From the NCBI GenBank assembly GCA_025617745.1, contig CM046863.1, positions 13,768,875 through 13,832,874 on the forward strand: DNA of 64,000 nt. Reading direction: 5' to 3'. Every line of letters begins with the position of its first letter. The stretch's first letter is position 1. Of this stretch, positions 56,707 to 64,000 are shown one piece after another. The translations under genes were made by a program, and so were the position numbers. Origin of the DNA: Heliocidaris erythrogramma (Eukaryota; Echinodermata; Echinoidea; Camarodonta; Echinometridae). The notes beneath the pieces were generated by a model. It saw only the letters and a list, made by a program, of their open reading frames with translations. It had not been told where the DNA came from and did no database searches.

Positions 56707-57799
56707 AGTAACATAAGGGAAGAAAATACTTTGAATAATTGATAAACCTGTGATTACTTCATGTATTTGCGTACATGTAATTGCTTTTATGGTGATTATT
56801 AACGCTTCTTTTCCTTTGACTTTTGTAATATGTTTGAGTGATAGTAAATGTTAAAATCATTTCAGTGTTGCTGAGTATATTAGTAACATATCATGCATGT
56901 CATGTCTCAAGTTAAGAATCGTAATTATTGTGAAACATCAAAATATGTGCATAATGCAAATGAATGGTGAAATAACTTTACTTTAAGCATAAAATATAAA
57001 AGGGACAGACTAATTTATATTTCTTAGTTCTCATAAGGATCTCGAGTGTGCACAGAGACATAAGCATACGATAATTTCGTGTAATTAATCATTTTGGGTA
57101 TTTCGGTTAAACTTTATTGTTACAAATTTACCACATCAGTTACGAAGCCGAAATGAAACGATTAGTTCTTGATGTAAATAAAAATGCATCTAATCGGTTT
57201 CAGTTGCTTGCAACTTATGTTTCAGAATAGTAATATGAATGAAAAGGAAAGGAACACAGTACATGCAAATAATGTTTTGGTAACGGGTTCTAACGGAATA
57301 ATTTAGTATGCTATCCTTAATCTACCAAATACTATCGTCCATTGTAAAATCAATGATTTATATAATCATATCATTGGAATTCTGAAAAGAGTTGGTTATT
57401 GTCATAACGTATCATTTCTATACATATGCAATGGTTCTGAAAATAAATTACAGCAGTTTAATAGCTTTTCGGGATAAAACTGTAGTGTCATAAGCTTTGT
57501 TTCTTACAGTTTGTTTTTAATACGTCTTTGTATCAGTTACTGATTCAGGGAGGTATAAGGAAGGACCCCCTTCCATCTGGTTATTTTATAATTTGTTTAC
57601 CAAACGATTTGAACACGTAAGCTTTTAATATGGTGATTTGTGGTCATGGGGAAATTCCTGCGATCATGGGGCCCTTCCGTAGAATCCAGGAGATATACCT
57701 GAAGCAATAAGTCCACTTAAACATGGCAATCTTAAACATTTTCTGTATCTATAAAATAGGAAACCCTATTTGCGTCAAAGACGTGAGGCAGGCAAGTTA
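56707..57799. other. AT-rich stretch, no gene seen
   Basis: No supportable coding sequence or clear repeat is visible. Confidence 0.45.
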
Positions 57800-57905
57800 C
57801 TTCGCTATTCATAAGGGCCTCCATTCATAAGGACCACTATTCATAAGGACCGATATTCATAATGAAGTGGTTTTCTATGAATAGCGGTCCTTATGAATAG
57901 CGAGC
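57800..57905. mobile_element. Small foldback of the family-D repeat
   Basis: CGCTATTCATAAGGGCC and CACTATTCATAAGGACC units run rightward. After TGGTTTTC they return as GAATAGCGGTCCTTATGAAT. This is the same unit as the 39.2-kb foldback. Confidence 0.7.
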
Positions 57906-58061
57906 GAGCAGACCCGAAATCAACAGCCTCGTCCATGACCTTTTTTAAATGTGCGAACATTAAAATGACGTACTACGTAATGCGAACATGATTTCTATAG
58001 GAAATACAAGATGACATTGCCCTTGAGTTGATTTTGCCCTTGAGTAGTAGCGAAAGTGTTA

Positions 58062-58454
58062 AGCCCGGCGCACACTTTACGATCCGACTGCGACTCGATT
58101 TTCGACCAAATTGCAGTTTGCATTAAATGTGAAAGTTTAAAAAAGTGAAATTATCTCAGTTGAAGTTCGGAATAATGATACGAATACTATTATCGAAATT
58201 CTGGTTAACTGCAGTTCTTCTGGTTAGAGTAAATGCCAAATCAGCTTCAAATCTTAGTCGACCGCAAGATTTGTATGACGTCACTAGGATTTGGAATTGA
58301 ATTCGCTTTTATATCGCAGTAGCCCTGAATTTCCATTTTAGTATTCATACTACTACTCGGAACTTTGATCACGAAGATTTTACATGTTTGAAGGTTCATA
58401 TCAAAAGTTATAACAACTTTTCCCAAAATCAGATAGTGCAGTGTGCGCCGGGCT
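58062..58454. mobile_element. MITE, TTA target duplication
   Basis: Perfect 15-bp ends AGCCCGGCGCACACT / AGTGTGCGCCGGGCT are flanked by TTA (58059-58061 and 58455-58457). Length is 393 bp with a non-coding interior. The TWA duplication suggests a Harbinger-like origin, though the ends differ from the MITEs at 36.2 and 42.1 kb. Confidence 0.8.
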
Positions 58455-58619
58455 TTAAGCGTCCTCTTCGTCCGATAACAGTGTCAGATCAATTCATTTC
58501 AATGAAGATCAACGATACATATCATCAAATGCACGGGGGAAAGGGCAAACCAAAACAGGTAGAAAATAATTTTAAAAATGAAAACAGGATGACAAAGAAT
58601 CATTAACAAATATGTAAAC

Positions 58620-59472
58620 AAGAACGTATTTCATTATGTATTCTAGATATTAGCCAGTGGATGACTAGAAACTTTCTTAAACTTAATGTTTCTAAGACAG
58701 AGTTTATTGTATTGTGTCCATCTACTCGCTGTGCCAACAACTTGTCTGATGTTAGACTTCCAGTAGGGGACAAGATGATTGCCTTATCCTCCACGGTTAT
58801 GAATCTTGGTATATGCATTGATACAAGTTTTACGCTTGCAACACATGTTAATAACATAGTACGTACGTGCAATTTATGGCGAGTAAGAAGGTTCATTGAT
58901 GTAAAAACCTGTCATCATGCTGTTAGGGCCCTTATATTGTCAAAAATTGATTATTGCAATAGTCTGTTTGTCGTTCTTTCTTCCAAGGATAAGAAGAGAA
59001 TCGAGAGTGTTCAAAATCGTGCAGCCCGCTTGGTATTTCAGGTTGGCTGGAGAGTCCAGGTATCTCCTTTATTTAAAGAACTACACTGGCTTCCTTTTTC
59101 TCAGCGTGTTCAGTTTAAGCTCTGCTTGTTTGTGCACAAATTACTCAATAATACTGCCCCTTGTTACCTTGCTGACACAATTTCGTTGTACTTACCCGCT
59201 CGTAATCTCCGTTCAAAAACTGACATCACTAGACTTGTAATTCCCAGATCAACTCTTTCATTTGCTGAAAAACGATTTAGTGTAACTGCTTCTAGGGTTT
59301 GGAATGATATCCCACTCTCAATACGAGTAATAGAAAACCAGCTAACTTAACTTTTTCCATAGTGTTAACTTTTTTTTTGTATACATGAATATTTGATTGT
59401 GAATGGTAAGCGCTATGATACTCTTTTGTGAATAGCGCGTTATAAATGACCGTTATTATTATTATTATTATC
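58620..59472 (+). mobile_element. L2/CR1-like LINE 3' end
   Basis: This is a 5'-truncated copy with one long open frame (58661-59350) and a 3' tail AGCGCTATGATACTC...TAGCGCGTTATAAATG plus (ATT)n ending at 59472. It is the best preserved LINE coding segment in the window. Confidence 0.85.
58661..59350 (+). pseudogene. LINE RT thumb and C-terminal region, uninterrupted
   Basis: The 229-codon frame begins after the catalytic region with LNVSKTEFIVL. It then has VMNLGICIDTSFTLATHVNN, ILSKIDYCNSLFV, SVQNRAARLVF, LFKELHWLPFSQRVQFKLCL, LPARNLRSKTDI and ASRVWNDIPLSIR. A stop comes slightly before the usual end. No endonuclease or RT catalytic block is present, so it is a dead 5' truncation despite the clean frame. 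Confidence 0.85.
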
Positions 59473-60235
59473 AAGACGGATTATTTTAATGGATAAATCA
59501 AAGCGGATACAAAAAATCACGAGCCGTAATCGGTTCTTGTAAAGATTTTGGTTTCTTTTAGCCTATCGCCAAATGGGTAACAAACGTGATGTTTGTTTGT
59601 TTGTTTCCACCATTTATGTGATATGTTTGATCATGTTGACTGTGTCACATACAGAAAGGAAAGCCAGTCTATGTTGTATCCTATCATATACTATTTTACT
59701 CCATAAATCTTTATTCAGTCATCAGTTAGATTTTTTTACAAATACAGAAATCCAAATCTAGAAATCAGTCGAAGAAAGGGATGGTGGATACGTAATGGTA
59801 ATGCTGTGCTGCATGTCAAATGAAATCAAATCAAATCGACCTATTGAATTAAAATCCACCATTTTGGATTATCATCAACATGCAAGTAAGTGTAAAGGAA
59901 CGGAAGGAAATGAAGTAAGTGCACAGGCACGCGCTATGGAAAACACACACACACACACACCATCCCACCCCTCCTTCCCGACTCCCCCCCCCCCCACACA
60001 CACAAAGAAGAGATATCCCAATGTTTAGCAGCGTTTGTGCAAAATATATCGATCATTTCAGTATGTTTTTTATTAAAAAAATATGTCCTCACATATAACT
60101 GGGAAGGAGATTTGCTATTTGAATGGATTCTATGAGGCCCAACGAAAAACGAAGTCCACATGTGATCAAGATACCGCTGGACCAAGTCTACCTTAAACTC
60201 CAATCTCCATGCTTCAGCCATTTTGAAACACAATG
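59473..60235. other. Flank with (CA)n and C-run, no gene seen
   Basis: (AC)n occurs at about 59942-59960 and 59996-60004, with a C10 run between. There are short ORFs only. Confidence 0.5.
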
Positions 60236-60318
60236 TTATCCCATTGCCTAGGGGAACCGGGTGGTCCTGTATAGAGCCTAAGGAGATATGAGAATGCAGT
60301 AGTAAACAGGTTAAATGT
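60236..60318. repeat. Inverted partner of the repeat at 56632
   Basis: GGAACCGGGTGGTCCTGTAT, TGAGAATGCAGTAG and AACAGGTTAAATGTGA mirror the 56632-56706 segment. Confidence 0.6.
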
Positions 60319-60609
60319 GAAGCCTAAAAAAAAAAAAAAATTCTAGAATCAGAAAATAGAGGATTCAGTATGATCATACAGGAAACAAATTGTTTTATAG
60401 AACGGGTCGAGAAATCCCTGCAATCTGATTGGTTGAGAGGCATTGATCAATTTTTTACTGGATGCATGCATTAAGCTGCGATATGCACTATCGATATCGA
60501 GATGAAAACGATATCCTTCTAAAATGCTACAAAACAAAATCGTTAATTATTAGATGATCGTGTTGTTGGTCTATATACGGGACAAAGAATCTCGAGGGTA
60601 CGCCCACTA

Positions 60610-60940
60610 CTTTTTAAGTGGATGTAATGAGTATGTAATGATTACATTTGTTTGAGGTGCAAGTATGTCGATTGACTGGAAGTTTTGTTTGTTTGGGGTT
60701 TTGGGTTTTTTGTTGTTGTTTTTGTTTTGTTTTGTTTGTTTTTTTGTTGTTGTTGTTGTTTTTGTTTTGTTTTTTGTTTTGTTTTGTTTTTTTTTTTTTG
60801 GGGGGGGGGGGGGGTTTATATTTGCTGATGAAACGGTTAAATATGCCAACATTTGTAATGATTGCAGTTGTTTGAGATGCAAGTATTTCAATTGGAGTTT
60901 TTTTTTTGGTTAATGTTTGTACAAGGGGGGGGGGGGGGGA
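60610..60940. repeat. (TTTTG)n, T-G runs and a 60-bp direct repeat
   Basis: GTAATGATT(A/G)CA(T/G)TTGTTTGAG(G/A)TGCAAGTAT is present at about 60635 and 60856. Between them is TTTTG-rich sequence ending in T13-G15 (60787-60814). A G13 run follows at about 60927. Overlapping Lys/Asn-rich and Phe/Val-rich ORFs here are low-complexity artefacts. Confidence 0.8.
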
Positions 60941-61360
60941 GAAGAAATCACCCAACCTGCATTTAGTGTTATAAAAATAATTTTAAATAAACAAGGATCC
61001 ATTATGATGTAGTTATTATGTTATTAAGTAATTATGTTGGTTAATTGGTTATGCCAGACAACAGTGATAAGCATGAACATAAGTAGAAGTAAAGGGAGAG
61101 GGGGAGCGGAGGTAATGAACAGCTCGAAGATGTGGAAATGGGATTTTGTTTTAGACACGTCTTTTCTTGTTATGTTTTCTTTGTTTTTAATTTTTTTTTT
61201 TAGCTTGTACTGTTTTATGTTTAATGTATTCTGTCTTTCTTTCTTCGAGGGTAGTTGGAAGTGGCCTTTTGATCTGGTCAGCTTTACGCGGCGCGAATCG
61301 TGTGCTACGGCCCATACACTTCTCATCCCATTATATACTATCTTCTGCTCCAACCCTTAT

Positions 61361-61936
61361 GATGAATAAGACTAAATCTTCTGTGTGCAATTTTATATCT
61401 TTAAATGTTAAAGGTGTTAAAGAGAAACATAAAAGACGGAGCATTTTTAGATGGTGCAAAGAAAAAGGAGGGAATATATATTATTTTCTACAGGAAATAT
61501 TTAGTACACAAGATATAGTTAATAATTGGAACTGGATGTGGGAGGGGAACTGTATGTATAGCCACGGTACAAACCACGGTAAAAGGGTTATGATATTATT
61601 GGATAGGGGGTAAATATTAAATTAGAACATACAATTATTGATACAGAAGGCAGATACATTTCCACAGTTGGGTTTCTGCAAAATCAAGAGGTAACACTAG
61701 GAAATGTTTATTTTCCAGTTGGAAGCAAAGAGGTGGAACAACTAAAGTTTTTGCGCATTATTATACATATCCTAGAAAGAGATGAATTTAAAAATAAGCC
61801 TTTTCTTATAGGAGGGGACTTTAATATGGTTAGAGATGTACATCTAGATTACATGATAAATAACATGAATAAAAAGCAGTCTAAGCTCAGTAATAAGTTT
61901 CAAAACTTTCTAATTGACTATATAGCGCAACGGTGA
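61361..61936 (+). pseudogene. LINE APE-type endonuclease
   Basis: FISLNVKGVKEKHKRRSIF starts the domain (catalytic Asn). Then come YYFLQEIFSTQD (catalytic Glu) and GKRVMILLDRG. After a stop, LGNVYFPVGSKE and FLIGGDFNMVRDVHLDYM (GGDFN catalytic block) follow, and further on NPSMQSRLDYWFISESL near 61975-62030. One stop after the first third and another near 61936 inactivate it. Confidence 0.85.
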
Positions 61937-62794
61937 TTAAGAAATGCCACTAAGAAACAATTTACGTATCACCAGGAAAATCCTTCTATGCAAAGTAGAT
62001 TGGATTACTGGTTTATTTCCGAAAGTTTAGGAAAGACAGTGTTAAACTGTAAAATACAACCTACAATTTCACCTGATCAATTGGCAATAGAACTGAATAT
62101 TACATTGAATTCTATTACTAGTCCCGCAATAAACTGGTTATTGGAAGTTTAATAACAGTTTGTGTAATGATGAAGGTTATGTTAAAAGTATGAAAGAAGA
62201 AATAACATGTTTGAAACTTAGGTTATCTGAAGAGATTACAGATAGCAGAATATTATGGGATTATATGGAAATGGAAATGCGCAGTTTTACAAGAAAAAAA
62301 TCCAAGATAAAAGCCAAGGAAAGAAAGGAAAAAAATTGCCAGTTTAGAACAAGAAATTTTTTAATTAGAGGAAGAACTACAACTACCAACAAATATTAGA
62401 GACAATGGTTTGATTGACAATCTGGAAGGGGGGAAAAGGGAATTGAACATATTCTACGTTTATATGAAGGGGTAAAAATCAGATCTCGAGCGCCATGGTT
62501 TGAAACTGGAGAAAAGGCATATGTTAAGGAATTAATAGCTTGCAATAGGAAAAAAGTGTTATTAAAGAGCTAAATGTGAATGAAAATATAATTGATGATG
62601 AAAGTGATATTTTGCTGGAAATCAGAAACTTTTATTCAGCATTGTATGCTGATTCAGAAGTAGGATTATGTGACAACATTAACTTTTTTCACTAAGAGCT
62701 TACCCAAATTAACCGAAAATCAGAGAAATCACTGTGAGGGAAAAATTAACCAAGGAGATTGTATTGAATTTCTAAAAGAAATGCAGTTGAATAA

Positions 62795-63440
62795 ATGCCA
62801 GGAAATGATGGATTGAATGTACAATTTTACATTACATTCTGGCAGGTAGTCGGTGACTTAGTCGTAAATTCTTTTAATGATATTATAAAATTTAAAGAAT
62901 TATCTCCTTCTCAAAAACGTGCAATTATTACACTTATACATAAAGATGATAAAGACCCAAAATGTATTAGTAATTATAGGCATATCTCATTACTCAATGT
63001 AGATTACAAGATCCTTACTAAAATACTTTCTAAAAGATTAAAATCGAATTTGAGTAATATTGTCAGTCGATCAAGTAGGTTATTTAAATGATAGAAACAT
63101 TGGTGAAGCATTAAGACTAATCAATGATATGATTTTCACACGTCAAGTTTTAATGAATCATGATATCTATTGGCAATTGACTTTGAAAAAGCCTTCGATT
63201 CAATTTCGCATACTTTTCATCAAAAGGTGCTTAATTTCTTTGGGTTTGGACCAATGTTTAGTAAATGGGTTAAAATACTATTTACTAAAATTTAAGTTGT
63301 GTTTTCAACTGGGGGAAATCAACCGGTTTTTCAAAGTAGAACGAATGTATAACTCATTGCATTTGAAAAGATAACGTGGTAAATGGTATTCGCGTTGGTG
63401 AAATGGAAATAAAACAGATCCTAAATGCAGATGATATGAC
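62795..63440 (+). pseudogene. LINE reverse transcriptase, Tx1/L1-like
   Basis: PGNDGLNVQFYITFW, SQKRAIITLIHKDDKDPKCI and YRHISLLNVDYKILTKILSK are the entry blocks. QVGYLNDRNIGEALRLINDM follows. The D-F-E-K-A-F-D block appears in a shifted frame near 63180, and NADDMTIFARD (A-D-D intact) near 63427. Several frame changes occur. Confidence 0.85.
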
Positions 63441-63445
63441 AATAT

Positions 63446-63763
63446 TTGCACGAGATTTATAGATTGAAGGTAATTCTAGAGAGCTTTAGGAAAATATCCA
63501 GACTTAAGACTAATAGAAATAAAACATTTATTTTGCCTCTGGGGCCATCTGTTGGCGCTGCAACTTGTTATGCTTTTGGAAAGGCAGCTGACATTTTAAA
63601 AATATTAGGTATTTATTTTTCATTACATCCTGACGTTGCTGAAGAGATGAATTATAAAGAGATTTTGAGCAAAATTCAGAAATTGCTAAATTGGTGGAAA
63701 CAAAGAGATCTCACTCTGATTGGGAAAATTGAATTATGTGAGCTCTTTGACTCCGACGCCTGA
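63446..63763 (+). pseudogene. LINE post-RT region
   Basis: It encodes SFRKISRLKTNRNKTFILPL then LKILGIYFSLHPDVAEE and KLLNWWKQRDLTLIGKIEL. This is the thumb region seen also at 19673-19948 in the other Tx1/L1-like copy. Coding homology fades after about 63770. Confidence 0.75.
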
Positions 63764-64000
63764 ATCGTTTTTCAAAGAGGGAAGGACAAGATAAAAAGAA
63801 GTACTTTGTATCTTAATTACAACCAAGGAGGATTAAAAATGCTTAACTTATTGTGACGGTGCAAAAGGTAATATGGATCAAAAGACTTGTAAATAGAGAC
63901 CAGAAAGTGAAATGGAAAAAGTACTTGAAATTTTTACTGAGGAAATTTGGTTAAAATCTAATTTTCTATTGTAATTATTTACCTAACATGATCAACATAC

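Larger units (their letters stand above)
61355..64000 (+). mobile_element. Tx1/L1-like LINE, endonuclease plus RT, runs off the window
   Basis: This is the only LINE here with its upstream endonuclease. In order it has APE endonuclease (61361-61936), a linker (62160-62790), RT (62795-63440) and the post-RT region (63446-63763). Many stops and frameshifts make it non-functional. Similar blocks occur in the copy at 18.66-21.06 kb. Confidence 0.85.

Noticed and set aside
58661-59350. Host gene because the 229-codon frame is uninterrupted
   Set aside because: All motifs are LINE thumb/C-terminal blocks and a LINE-type (ATT)n tail follows.
60607-60955. Lys/Asn-rich and Phe/Val-rich ORFs on both strands
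   Set aside because: Low-complexity TTTTG and homopolymer sequence accounts for them.

Overview
This is an intron-rich, AT-rich window from an animal nuclear genome, and most of it is made of transposable-element debris. Nothing looks prokaryotic: no operons, Shine-Dalgarno sites or long intact ORFs. The repeat content suggests a marine invertebrate deuterostome, most likely an echinoderm and possibly a cephalochordate. The pointers are sea-urchin-TU-like foldback elements with short-period arms, a Ty3/gypsy fragment with integrase ahead of reverse transcriptase (Gmr1-like order), CR1/L2-like and Tx1/L1-like LINEs, GIY-YIG Penelope-like elements, and a Roco/death-domain gene. The taxon is inference.

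The one host gene I can support runs on the + strand across most of the window. Five candidate exons have mutually compatible splice phases: 4120-4280 (end of a COR domain), 34085-34292 (coiled segment plus a CxxC...CxxC module), 47623-47658 (36-nt linker), 48778-48914 and 51371-51493 (the two halves of a C-terminal death domain, then stop). It reads as the 3' end of a Roco (Ras-of-complex/COR) protein ending in a death domain. Upstream LRR/Roc exons would lie left of the window. Its introns, about 29.8, 13.3, 1.1 and 2.5 kb, hold nearly all the mobile DNA.

Layout. 0-6.8 kb: MITE-like hairpins, a tRNA-like sequence inside an inverted repeat, and a foldback with 16-bp-type repeats. 6.8-9.1 kb: CR1/jockey-like LINE. 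9.6-10.2 kb: an unassigned 180-aa minus-strand ORF. 10.9-12.4 kb: Penelope-like element. 12.9-16.7 kb: GC-rich foldback around a LINE tail. 16.9-21.1 kb: two LINE remnants. 22.85-33.69 kb: a degenerate Ty3/gypsy element on the minus strand. Its gag holds a 760-bp element with a 9-bp target duplication, and its 5' LTR holds a LINE tail and a 3.6-kb block carrying a large foldback. 36-45 kb: Harbinger-like MITEs, the Gmr1-like fragment, two foldbacks and a LINE tail. 45-51.5 kb: a Cys-rich remnant, a tRNA-derived SINE, a second Penelope fragment and the last exons. 51.6-54.7 kb: a duplicated 3' flank, one copy of which carries a TTAA-flanked transposon. 55-64 kb: sparse sequence, MITEs, a LINE tail and a Tx1/L1-like LINE running off the right edge.

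The most distinctive signals are the number of unrelated foldback families with short-period arms, the TTAA transposon with its own empty paralogous site nearby, the disabled gypsy element that lost both the RT catalytic motif and the integrase zinc finger, and a foldback carrying nine copies of TCAAGGTCA.
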